Assembly: GCA_025331125.1 (NCBI GenBank)
Contig: JAOALB010000103.1
Location: forward strand, 62,001 to 126,000
DNA length: 64,000 bases
Reading direction: 5' to 3'
From: Mycogone perniciosa
Taxonomy: Eukaryota > Ascomycota > Sordariomycetes > Hypocreales > Hypocreaceae
Under the pieces are notes generated by a model that saw only the letters and a list, made by a program, of their open reading frames with translations, was not told the DNA's origin and searched no databases. The translations under genes and the position numbers were made by a program. Of this stretch, positions 23,494 to 35,318 are shown one piece after another; the first letter of the stretch is position 1; every line of letters starts with the position of its first letter.

Positions 23494-25068
23494 TCAAGTC
23501 TCGCCTTCGCCCAAACTGGAACCTCCAGCCCGGGACCTCGACTCGGGCTCGCCCGCGGTCAAGTGCTGTTGTTCTCCGACCCTGTCACCCACGCGCGGGT
23601 CAGCTGACCCTCCAGCTCGCTGCGGTGGTGGCGGCGGCGGTGGTTCAAGTCGAGGTGGCTGTGAGACCTGCCGTGATGATGGGCCTGAATCCACCGGCTC
23701 ACTCGAGAGCAGTGACGATACAGACTGTTTCCCACTTTTGCCCTCCTCTCTTTCCCGCGGCGGTCCCCATGACGGGACCTGGGGTGGTGTCCGTGTGCGA
23801 GGAGGATGTTCGGTGCCCTCCCCATACCCTCGCGCTGACGGATAGTAGGCAAAATCGCTACGCTGACGCTTATGTGTTCTTCGGCTGGGCGAGGGGTTGG
23901 ACGAACCCGTTTGTGGGAAGAGCGGCGGGGATCGGAATCGGTCTTCGCTAGGAGCTCTAGCCGCATGCTGCGACGCTCCCCCGGTCGCCTTGCGTTTTCT
24001 CTGAGCCTCCCCTAGAGCCATGGAGCCCAAGTTAGCCTATAGGGACTCTCTCTTTCTCTTGGATTTTGACGAACCAGACGGTGTTCCTGGTCGGTTCGAG
24101 CCACTCCCGCCCTGTGGTGGCGGCTGCCAGTGGTAGAAGTGAATCGAAGTAGTCGCCTCGTGCTGGGCCGGCTGTGATGGCGTATGCACATGTCCTTGAT
24201 AAGAAGGCATCGTAGCAGCAGGTCCGGGTTGAGGGCCTACCGTTCCCATCGGGCGCCCCATCACTCCAGAGACAGTCTGACTCCTAGGTCTCGTTGGTGA
24301 TCCTGGGTATGGAGCGTATCCACCAGGCCCTGGAGCTGAACCGACCGCCTGCGCACCGGCTGTAGGATATACAGCATGGCCTTCCCGTGGGTGTTCTGGC
24401 GAATGGGGTCTCTGCGGGGGGAGCAGTTGTGGATGGTGCGCCTGCGAAGAGGCCATGTACTGCTGGGCCCATTCAAGTGCTGCTTGGGGAAGCATACCTC
24501 CGCTGCCCATTGCCGCAAACACCAGGGGAACCAAGGGGGGTGGAATGCCACCGCTGAGCGCCGCCCGCAAAATATCCATTTCAACTCTTCTCTGCTCCAA
24601 ACGCAAACCCTCCTGTTTTGTCCTCTCCTCTTCCTGCCTTGTCCTCTCCTCCTCCGTTCTGGCTTGAAGCCAGGTTCTCATCGATTCTTCAGCACCTTGC
24701 CATTGCTGTGGGTGAGGTGGTAAAGGTACTGACGACGGGGGCCATGGTTGTCCCTGATGAGAAGCCTGGGCGAGTTGTGGTGGCGGTGGTGGTTGGCCAT
24801 GATGTGAAGGTGGAGGGGGTGGAGGAGGACCAGTAGAAGTAGGTGGTTGTGGGGGCAGAGTCATGGCCGCCGGTGGAGGCAGGCCACGACGGGGGGCAGA
24901 CATGGGCTGGATCACTGGACTGCGGATTTGTGAAGGGGCAGGTTGCGACTTGAAGGACGAATCTTGGTGGCTTAAGGGGGGGGAGGGCCTGGAGGTGGAA
25001 GGCGGAGTCGGAAGATCATGGACGGACTTGTAGCCGTAGATTGTCGGTGGCTGTTTGACGGTGAGCAT
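23494..25068 (-). CDS. Proline-rich protein with a charged coiled-coil, function unknown
   Basis: I do not recognise this gene by name. The first exon starts at the ATG at 25068 (MLTVKQPPTIYGYKSVHD). A 63-nt intron, complement 24012-24074, is proposed because a GCTAAC branch site and CTCTAG acceptor are clear and the joined frames give 503 residues; the donor (GTTCGT) is weak. The sequence runs: Pro-rich segments, a charged helix near residues 130-165 (TEEERTRQEEERTKQEG), then an ordered-looking patch (DILRAALSGGIPPPLVPL to LEWAQQYMA), a His/Pro/Gly-rich region, basic clusters resembling nuclear localisation signals (RKRKATGG and HKRQR), and a poly-Pro C-terminal part. The bias suggests a nuclear scaffold or regulator, which is inference. 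If the intron is not removed, the product stops at residue 343, after KRKRESL. Confidence 0.65.
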
Positions 25069-26403
25069 CGTCGGATATCCCACGGGCTACAGTAGGGTGG
25101 TCATGTGTTCAAGTAGGCATTTGTGGATAGGAAATAACCTGATGGTCAAACATGTAGAAACGAAATAGTAAAAGCTATAAATGAGCGTAACAACGGGAAC
25201 GGGGGAGGGAGAGAAGAAGAAGACGAAGAAGAAGAGAAAGAAGCAGATGAAGATGGGGAGTTGTGGAGGAGGCGTACGCAGTGGATATAACGGTTGTATA
25301 AGTCGAAACGTGTGGGCTGGATGTGACGGCCAGCTCAAGGGTGGCGGTCGACGAACGGGGGCGGGACGAATGAGACTTGTGGATAAAACTGGCCAGCCTC
25401 ATTGGGACATGGCTGCTGTGACAATGGGCAAGAAGAGGCACAGCTAGAGGGCTGAGGTAACCCTGTCGGATCTATGCAAGGTCTCCAATGTCAGAGACGT
25501 GGCCCGTCCGCTGGTTGTGTGTGGTGTTTCCTAGAACGGAATCAGGGCGGGACAGGGTCGAGGGCTCGACGGGGGTTACCAGCAAAGAAGACACAGAGCG
25601 AAGCCAAGCCGGACCGGGATCTGAACAACGGCTGGTCCAGGTCGAAGGAAGGTCAACAAGAGGCAAGGGCCGGGGACAGGCACGGTGCCACTGTGGAGAA
25701 GTGGTGTGCCTGATTTACTGTATGTATGTATCAGAGTATATGACCTGATTAGGGAATCGATGGAACATCAACTAACAGGAGGGGGTGTGTGTTTTGTCAG
25801 GGGGCGTGTGGCAGAGCTGAGTGAATATGGGAAACCCGACAAAAGAGGGAATAAATCACTAACAGAGGAGACAAAGGTTAAAAGAGGCAGAGTGGATGAC
25901 CAAAGGGGGCGGAAGCAGGTTGAGCCAAGGAAACCAAAAGAATGAAATGGCACCACAAAGGACGAAAATGCGTCAGTGGGCTTTTTTTTTCTTGGTCTCC
26001 GGAGAAATCGACGCCGATAATCCCGTGAGAAAGAGAAGAAATAGACAGATAATAATAATAATAACAATAATATCAACTGGAGAACATCATTGAAGGAGAG
26101 CTGGAAGGGGTTCAAAAGTCAAAGGAACGACGAGTATGGGTATGTAGATGGGCTATGGATGGGGGGATGGGGGAAATGCCGCTGTACAAATGGCGCCGAG
26201 AAACGGTGGAGGCGGGCTGCGAAGTGAAGTAAAGCGATGGGAAAGGGGAAGAAAGCGAAGAAGTCGGAGGGAGAATTGAGTCGAGGACAGACGGATAGCG
26301 TCAGAGTGAGAGAGACTAAGGGTGGAAAGGAACACCTAGACGTACCGGGACGGAGCACAGCGCTGCAGCGTACTCGTAGTGGCGGTATCAGTGTGTGAGC
26401 GTG

Positions 26404-26439
26404 TCTGAGTCCGAGTCTGAGTCTGAGTCTGAGAGTCTG
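26404..26439. repeat. GAGTCT hexanucleotide run
   Basis: About five imperfect copies of GAGTCT/GAGTCC. Confidence 0.7.
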
Positions 26440-29416
26440 AAGGCACTGCAACTTGCAGCTGGGGAGGGAAGACGGCGCAAAAAATAGACAATGGGAGGGG
26501 GCTAGCCTAGTCAGTGTGGTTGGCCTGCCTGTTCTTTGTCCATCTCTCTGGCTGTCCATCTGTCCGTCTGTCTTGTCCGCCACACAATAATAGCTTAACG
26601 GCATCTTTGTCCATGGCAATCGGTCTGCCCCCCCGGCCTGGCATCTGGCTCGGCATGGGTTGGATGGTACATCCGCCCACACGCCCGTCTATGCGCCATT
26701 GCATGTACCCTCCGCCCTCTGCGACTCGTCCTCGTCCGCAGCTGTGGGAGGGGTGAGTGGCGGCTTGCCTGGCCCATTTTTGTTGTTCTGTTGCTTCGTT
26801 TTTTTTATTAGCTGAGCGGGCGGGTGTAAGAGATACGGAGACGTGCTTGCTTAGCCTGAATAGCTCACCTATCGTGTCGCGGCTTTGCCATGCTGGACCG
26901 GGACCAGCCCGTTTCAAAATATGTCGTCTCAAGTATGCACGAGTATTACCTTAAGTTGTTGGAGGTTGATCACCGTTGCTCGGGGGTTTTCCCTGGATCG
27001 AATGTCTAGGTTGTGTCTTACCTTATCCCCTTGCTATCCATTATCGATATGGCCGTCACTCCTTCCCATGTTCGTTGTTCGCAAGTTGTTGGAACCACAA
27101 CTCGTTTGTCCTTCCAAAAGCGGGCGATTCCGATATTTATGCGGACACACACATAAGTCTACACATGGTGCAACAGGCTACTTACTGGCCCTGCACATCC
27201 TACTATGGAGTACATTAACTACTACATTAACTACTACCACTAACCCCTTCAAAAATATACCTATCGCCTGATTGGCCACTAAGCGCTCCATATATCTCCG
27301 TGTATTACGTAGCTATGTGTTTATCAACAAGTTGGCATTGGCAGCCAATGAGGAGTTGGAGGCTTGCTTTTGGGGGAGGTGAGGAGGAGACGGGCGTCTG
27401 TCAAGATGTAGGGCGAACATACTCCGTACATGAAATTTAAATAACAAAAAATAAAAACAAAAACAGGGCATTGTTGTTAGTACTGGGGTGCAAAGGCCGA
27501 TCTGTTTTGAGAATCCTCGCTTGTGTGGTAGTTACTGGAGGGGGAGAACGACTTGTGTGGCCAATTTAGCCAAGAGTGGACTTTTGAGTGGATTGGCGCG
27601 TTGCTTGTGGCTTATCTCTCGCCTTACACTTGCTTGCCCCCTCCCACTCATGATACAGTAAGTTTTGTTTAGATGGGGTCCATGGGCCCAACACGGGGCA
27701 ATGGTTCGTCTTGGTACGCATCGTCTCCATCTTTTGGTGTCGCGAGCGTCCAAATCGAGACGGGTTGTTGATATATTAGTTGAAGCTTGCCCAGGCCTGC
27801 CCGCTAGTCCATTTTATGCGGGTAAGCTTTGCGCGGCTGAAAAATGGCCAGCCGCCGATCTGTCACTAGACAGTGGCTTTCTTTGTTTTAACGATGGACT
27901 ATTGTTATTGTTCTTGAGGGGCTGATTGTGATGGCTTGGATTGCCTGGCGGAGCGCCGAGTATTAGACAGAATACACCGTACTTCCTACTAGACGCAGAA
28001 TTGCACAAGAAGCCGAATACCAGGGCCATATCTTAGGGCTGTTACGTTATGTACTCGTACATACTTCGTACATCTGGCGGGCGGTTCTGCGGGTCCTTCT
28101 GCCGCGGCCGCCGTCTCGTCCGCCGCCGATACTAGCAACGAAAATGCCGATGAGATGCTGCTGATAAGCTGATGTTTGGTAGGTGATCACTTTACGAGTA
28201 CTCCGTACATAGCATAACGACGTTTCTTAATATCAATTGTGTATTAGTAGGACCGAGTACGAAGTACTAGTAGTAGTACATAATACAAAGTACTTTCTTC
28301 GTACATTTACCAGTTTGTTGTTGTTATTGCTGCATTACGAGTAGTACTTAATTTGGATAAAGATCTGGGGCCTCACGGCTTCACGTGATGCGATTGCACA
28401 TGCTTCTCCCAAGGTTCCTTTTTGACGGCACACACACAGAGACACAGACACGACTACTGCGCCTGTCGTCGGATGGCTGATGCCACCGTACGTAAAAATG
28501 ACTTGAGTAATAATCTCCAGCGGTCAGCCTTATCTACTAATCGACTAAGTTGTGAGTGTGGAGTTCTCTGGTTGTTTTGATGGTGCTCCGTACTCCATAC
28601 TCCGTACTCGTACAGCGCCGAAAGACATCCGCACGCGAGCCCTGCAGCAGAGATGTCGCTCATTGCCTATTTCGCTCAGCCCAGCTTCGGAGGGGCAAGG
28701 CTACTAATTACCAGCTGTCTGGGCTGGAGCCAGGGATGCATTCGAGAGTCATTGCTGGACCTTTGACCTCATTCACGGTCATGGGCTATAGACGCTGACG
28801 GATGAATGATGTGCACAGAATGCCTACAGAGCCACTAATGCCTTACACTAACACACAAAAACACCTCCCCCGTAAAACATGCATTGGACTTATGCGGTCC
28901 AACAAGCGCACCAGTTCGTCAACATCCTCTTGTTCGTTCGTTCGTTTATTTATTCGGGATGATTGTACGAGTACGTAGCATAGACCTACTACTAGTATAG
29001 TATCCGACAAGGGTCCTTTGGTCCTAACAAAGCAACCAGCCGGAGAAATTCTGTGGCAGCACTAGAGTTACCACCCTTGTGGGCGGATGTCTCAGATCGT
29101 TCCCTTGCCATTCAGCTCGTTGTCAAATACGCGGAGGCTGTCGTACGTACATGCATTCGATGAAGCGCGACATTCTCCTTGTGTCCCTCTCGCCTTTATT
29201 CTAACTTTATTCCAACCTGTGCCTGTCCTACTGACTTCCTTGATGCTTCGTATTTATCACGTTGTAAGACTCGTACGAGCATGCACGCCTTTGCATATCA
29301 TCACCTAATGGGAATTCATAGGACGGGGTATCCGGCACCTCTTGCACTGAGAGAATTATTGGCAAATACAGGTATCGAGTACCTCCCACCTCAAGTCATG
29401 AGTCTTTTATCGAGCA

Positions 29417-29441
29417 GTACGGAGTACCTCGTACTCCGTAC
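29417..29441. repeat. Perfect 11-bp inverted repeat of the GTACGGAGTAC motif
   Basis: GTACGGAGTAC, a CTC spacer, then GTACTCCGTAC form a perfect hairpin-capable palindrome. It is the cleanest member of the dispersed motif family. Confidence 0.85.
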
Positions 29442-29845
29442 TTGTCGGCTCCTTCCGCAAACCCTGACTCTCTATCGAGTATAGTATACTACCTGCGGAG
29501 TATGAAGTACCTACTCGGTACTACTGCCTGACAAGCACAAGTCCTGTCAGCCGACATCCTCGGCCAAAGCCCCCAAAGCTCTCGGAGCCGGCCTTGGAAA
29601 CTCCATTTTCATCATAGTAAGAATAGCACTACTGCCTGGTAGCTGCTCGTAGTAGTACATTATTAGTACACCGATAGACTACTTAGAGACTGCGCCTCAA
29701 ACACATAGGCTCGAAGTACTTCGTACTGTACTCCGTACCTGTTCCTCTTAACCTCTTCGGGCCAAGCAACTCTTCACAAGGTTCCTGCCATATCATGCAG
29801 CCTACATAGTATCCGCGTATCTTTTTCCCTCTTCCAACAAACACA

Positions 29846-29872
29846 CCTCCTCTCCTCTCCTCTCCTCTCCTC
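29846..29872. repeat. CTCCT pentanucleotide tract
   Basis: About five copies of CTCCT in a pyrimidine-only stretch. Confidence 0.75.
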
Positions 29873-32800
29873 AAGACTAATATTGTGGCACGGCTTGATC
29901 AACGCCATGTGGTGCATCGTTTCTGTTTTCACCCTGCGGGTACATACATATATGGTACTTAGTAGAGCTGTGACATTGGCTCAAATAAGCGTCCTCATGA
30001 ATGCGATATCACCACGACTTGGCAAGCCATTGGCAAATCAGTCGCCTTTGTCTACAGACTTGTTGACTACATCGCACATCGCCACTCCTCGATCTTGAAA
30101 GACATCGAAACGACTAGCTGGGAGTCAAGTTGGCGCCAGACCAAAGTGGCTCCGTTGTCTCAACGGTGAAGGAAACAGCTTGGGTCCGCTTCGTATGCTC
30201 GCTCTCTTCTCACGCCAGGGAAGGGAAAGTGGCCTGCATTAACCCACTGATATCACCCCGAGGATGACTACCTTGTCTGCTTTGGACAGATGAACGATAA
30301 CCTTCCAAGATACTGGACATGCCAGGACGGGGTCGGCGCTTTGCCGAAACCAGGGCAAGACTGTTCCACCAAGATAAAAAATAGTGCCCTTGTGATACCT
30401 CGCTTCCTCGTTCACTCATTCAACTCCATCGGTGTCTTTGTGGCTAACTTTCCCCAAGCCTTTCCGCAATTAGCGTTCGAGATTGATAATGAGACCCTGG
30501 CCTTGGTGTACGACTTGACAACCTCTCTGCGAACCAACATCAAAGAGACTCTCAGTTCAGCCCCGTTGCTCATAGCCAAGACCCGTACCGAGCGGAGCAC
30601 AGAAGCGTCAGGGCCGTGTCGACGAGAGCTGTGTTCCCCATGGCTGTCTATGAGGAGGGACCGATCCTTTGGGCCTCTCGGGTTTCAGTCCTAACGAAAC
30701 TCTGTGGCTTTCCGTGGTCTAAGACGATATAGGCAAGCCAAAAGGAAAGAGACGAAAAAACTTTTTGCACCTCGACGGTTGGCTGCAATCTACAGATGTC
30801 TTTACAACTACACTACCGATTGATCATACCAACATCGGGAAACCTGAAAAACCATCGTTGTCCGGATATGACGGTGAAGTACAGCATTGTACTTTGTTCT
30901 GAGTCTTCTTCCCCCAATCGGAGCATGAGATTTCCTTCCGCCATATTGTCTCGTCATTTGTACGCTGTAGGCTAGTTCTACTAGGCTTATGATAGTTGAT
31001 CTGCTCTGTTTGCCAGCCAACCAAAACAACCTACGGACCGCACACCTTCGCCAAATGTTGGTACGCAATGCCTTTCGGCTCTTCTTAGCGTACTCAACAT
31101 TAGTCCCCCAAAGTCTGAGTAGGCATTGGTGCCTTTCGCTCCAGCCTGCCTCGCCTCAGCCTACCATTACCTTCGTCTTTACGTCTTGGAGGTTCAGCAG
31201 CAATGAGCGAGGGTTCCAGATGATGTCGTATAGCGAATCCAACTTTAGGTCTAGGGCCTCGGCTGACAGGGGTCAATTGTCAGCAGAGACCCTTTACCAT
31301 ATGGAATGCATCATCAAAAGGGCCATGAAGGGATATTGCGTGGTCCGTCGAGCAGGGGTGAGAAAGATGCACCACGTTGCGAATCGGCAATCCCCCCGTC
31401 TATGCTTCTTCCTTCTGGCCACCACACCCTTGAGCTAGTAAAAGTTTCGATCCTTCTCTTCACAGGCCTCTGAACCTAACCTGCGGAGGCGACTCAAATA
31501 AGCCACAAACTAGGCTGAAGTCAACCAAACCTTCGACTCTAATAAGTTGCCGCTGGCCACTAATCGGGGACCATGACCACTACGTTTCAACTAGAACACA
31601 ACGTCTTTATTGATTTGTCACGAATCCGGTTTCATATTGCGGCTCGACTTCACTGGACTCGACCTACCGTATATCTGGATGTGATATCCTCGAGGCGGAC
31701 GGTATGTGTTGACATGCTTCCCATTCACACGGCGCATCCCCCAGTATCCACGATAGTCATCTCGCAATAGAGATACTTGGAGCTTGGACACATGCTTGAG
31801 GCCCAGTGTTAAGCTAATAATGACGCTAAACTGAGCTCCTACACACAACAGATATCCGCAAGTGGTTGACCAGCTCCTGCATCATGATATACGGTGAACG
31901 TATGATTTGACGACACGCTGCATAGCGTCTTTTTCCATCCCATTGGTCTAGTTCTGATGATGCTTATATTCATCATTGCAGGCGCCAACCACTGATAGTT
32001 TGATAATATTGGTACCATGTGAATGGCTTGTGCCAGCTATCCAGAAGTGTCACCATCGAGGCTAGGTTTGAGCTTCCAGAATCAACCTAGGAGCAAACAC
32101 TGGCTGGGCATGCTGTGCGTTTTCCACGCCATTTTATGATCCGATGGGGCTGATGGCGTAGCCACCAAGATTAGAGAAGAAGTGTTGCACAACTCTTTTT
32201 ACTCAGAGTAATTCTCATCCTGATGGACTGATCTCATAGTAACCAAGCCTGACTACGCATTCAGCTGCAGATAACCGAGATGGGAGGTGTTACATCGACG
32301 TAACGGCGTTGGACCATTCGGAACAAAACATCGAGCAGACGTTACACCGAAACAGGGGCTGCCGCCATCAAAACCACACCGAAGTCCCGTACAGAGTATG
32401 GAGCACATACGAAGTACTTATATTGCGCAGACAGGTATGTTGTAATACAAGCAAGCTAGGCTATAGCAGGGATATAGGACAAACAAACCCTCAGTCTTGC
32501 GTCTTCCTTAACCGCATGTACCAAGCCAGCACGGTGGGAAATAGCGGAAAATTCTAGTCAATTTCTATGTGCGTGTCTCCAGAACAAGTCAGCAATGGCT
32601 GGGGTAGCGACCTGCAGCCACAGGGTCCATGCAGCCCGCAGCGTATGTATGTCTGTATATCCCTCATGTGGGTGCATACAATGAGTATGGATGAATTCCA
32701 ACACAGGAATTGCTGCCCACTCAGGTCGTCCTCCAATAGAGCGCATCCTGATTAGAAATAGCCCAGGCGGGTCTTGATTTATGCAGAGACACAACAAACG

Positions 32801-34187
32801 AGTCAAATGGCCGATGGTCTGCAGGTAGGGCAAGCAGGATATTGCTTCCCTACAATACCAACCATGCAGTGGCTGTTTGGCGGAGGAGGGGTGGAGGATG
32901 AGGGCCAACAACGCCGATATACACACATGTCTACCAGCAATTGAGCCGTGTGGTGGCTTGAAGCATAAGCATAGTTGGAAGGCAATGAGCTGGAGATCAA
33001 TGGTTCCTGGCAATGAACAGCTTGGCAGCTCAGCTTCAACGAACGGAATTGACAACGCAGCACACAGAAAATGATGAATCGAAGAACTCGTATCGCGAGC
33101 CGAAGCGACCGAAGACCGGGATGAACGACATGTGGGACCAATGGCCGCTCCCCTTGGCATCCGGAGATCTTTTGGAGTTGAGAGTTTCGTTCTTGCAAAT
33201 CTCAGTTATGCCATCAGAGCTTTGTGTGTTTTTATGCAAATCCACCAATACGGCCCGACACGACTGGTCAGCGATGGACTAACCGAGCAACCGCAATCCT
33301 TGTCTGCAGCATGTGCCTATGTCCGGATGGATATGTACGTGCATTCATGCGTCTGGAGGGGACTTCCGCTCTATGTTCGGCGGAAGACGACGGATTCTGT
33401 CCGTAAACCACCGTTCCCACCGTCGAGATAGCCGCCGTTGATAGTGATGGCATACACCTCCACACGTGCTCAAGTATTTTGTATACACGCGACTGAGTTC
33501 TCACGCCTCTCCTCTCTCTGTGGCGTTTGCTAGATCGACTGCGCTTGTTTAGTGAGCAGCGTTCTCCGCACTCGTGTGTGTGTCCGTGATATATCCCGAC
33601 AAGCTAGCATGCTGCTTCCTAGTCTGAGGCACAACACAGCCAACTACCTGCCTTGCACCGTCGCCTTCTTCGGCATTGCTAGCTTCAAATCCTTTGTCTC
33701 CGGCCATTCTTCGCCACTAGCCCTAGACCGTCAGGCTCTTGATCCTGCCCGTTGGTATCGTTAGTATGGCTTTAGGTAGCCAGATGCGGACGGGGGAACT
33801 CGTGGCCCTGAGCTCTTGCGCAGTCACGAGAGCTGGTAGGGTATGTGTATGCAGGTCATGTCGGCATGGAGTACGGAATGTCTATCCGCGCTTATTATGT
33901 CCGAGAGGCGTCAACGTCGGCCGAGAAACCCATCAAACATGAAACACACATATATTGAATAACCTGTGATATTTTTCTTCCCTTTTCCCACTACTTCGTA
34001 CATGATGAAAACCATCCACCATCAGACACGTGTAAATATGCGCCAAGAATCCAGCTGATTAGAAAAGCTCACTTCCAAGCCCAAAATTCGTAAACGGTAA
34101 TAGTACTGCTCCGTACTAGTAGAGTAAAAAAAAACAAAGAGATGGAGACGGACACATGAGAGAAAAATTTATTTGTCAAATAATATT

Positions 34188-34216
34188 CCCTCCCCCTCCC
34201 CCTCCCCCTCCCCCCC
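34188..34216. repeat. CCCCCT tract (G-rich on minus strand)
   Basis: Four C5T units followed by a C7 run. The minus strand carries at least four runs of five or more G. Confidence 0.8.
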
Positions 34217-34632
34217 ATGTTCTTGTGCGAGAAGAAAGTTCATCATGAAATAAGTAGTAGGTTAGCAAAAAAGAGGGGGGCAACGAGAAAAAATGTCATG
34301 GCGCATGTTTGATACGCTTCCTGAACCCCACGATTCCTTGCCTTGGGTTTGCGCGAGCGCCCTCATCTCCTCATCATCTCCTGGCCACAAATCACACAGA
34401 ATCACCCGTATCACACACGCTATCCAGCCTCCCTCTCCCATCATCATCATCGTCATCATCATCGTCGTGCTGTTCGTGTTCGCTCGATACTATACCCACG
34501 TCCCTCCTGTCCTGTCCTTCTCACCCCATGGGAGAGATTTTTTTTGGGTTTGGTTTTCACGCTATCTCGTCCAGCTCACCCATAGCGTCTCTCGCCGTCT
34601 CAGCCACGCGAGGCTGCCAATTGTTGTTCTGT

Positions 34633-34700
34633 TCCCTTCCCTTCCCTTCCCTTCCCTTTCCCTTTCCCTTTCCCTTTCCCTTTCCCTTTTCCCTATCCCC
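34633..34700. repeat. CCCTT / CCCTTT tract
   Basis: Four CCCTT units pass into about six CCCTTT units. The minus strand is therefore a GGGAAA repeat. It is not the TTAGGG telomere repeat. Confidence 0.8.
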
Positions 34701-34877
34701 TTTCGGATGTCCAAAGTAAAAACAAAGGCTTGCTGGCACTGCTGAAAGCCCGGACATTCCAAATAGTTCAAAGTTCCAAAAAAGAACGAGAAAAAGTGAA
34801 ATGACGTCAGAAAGGAAGAAAGCAAAAACCTTCATGAAATTGAACCAGACCAGGCCATGAAAAGGAGCTGAAGTAAA

Positions 34878-34878
<1 letters not shown>

Positions 34879-34921
<43 letters not shown>
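34879..34921. repeat. GA dinucleotide microsatellite
   Basis: About 21 uninterrupted GA units. Confidence 0.85.
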
Positions 34922-34925
<4 letters not shown>

Positions 34926-35318
34926 GGTTAGAGGAGGGGGATCTTTTGCCCACCCAAACTTCGTGATATTTTTTTTGGTTCGTCGTTCGTCAAAATATTT
35001 CCCTATCTCCCGACCTGATGCCAAGCTAATACACGGGGAAACGCCTTTGGATCCATCCGTCTCTATCCCGACCCATTTGCCGACCCGAAAACGCAAAATT
35101 GATAGGGACCCAAAAAGGAAAATAAAAGACGAGGCCGTTTCTTTGCATGCTGTTAGCCAGTGCCCAGCACCAGTCTACTAAAGAGCGGCTGAAGTGCCGT
35201 TGCAAAAACCGTTAGTAGCCCGCTGAACTTAATGCTTCACGGGTCATGAAATGCAGTACGGCCGTTAATAATTGTAAAAAAAAGTAAAAAAAAGTCTCAT
35301 CTTGCCAAGCAGCCGTTT

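Larger units (their letters stand above)
25069..35318. other. Gene-poor 10.2-kb stretch
   Basis: No exon chain, domain or conserved family could be recognised on either strand. The first 2.5 kb is the probable long leader and promoter of the proline-rich gene, and the last kilobase is the 3' flank of the histidine kinase. Between them lie many TACTCCGTA-family motifs (27420, 28194, 28585, 29417-29441, 29728) and simple repeats at 25204-25245, 26404-26439, 29846-29872, 34188-34216, 34633-34700 and 34879-34921. Base composition looks ordinary, not the AT-rich pattern of RIP-mutated transposons. Non-coding RNAs or fast-evolving small genes cannot be excluded. Confidence 0.55.

Noticed and set aside
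26119..26682. 187-codon minus-strand frame
   Set aside because: Composition follows pyrimidine-rich leader DNA; no conserved motif and overlapping frames on both strands.
32558..33160. 200-codon minus frame containing LCINQD, reminiscent of the HET-domain motif
   Set aside because: Only six residues match; none of the surrounding HET-domain features (WIDALCINQ context, following helix) are present.
34633..34700. Telomere-like repeat
   Set aside because: The unit is CCCTT/CCCTTT, not the CCCTAA expected of fungal telomeres, and it is internal.
34557..35096. Long minus frame across the CCCTTT and GA tracts
   Set aside because: The protein is mostly GKGKGK and SLSLSL encoded by simple repeats.
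25069..35318. RIP-mutated transposon island
   Set aside because: The sequence is not AT-rich, shows no repeated copies within the window and no transposase or reverse-transcriptase remnants.
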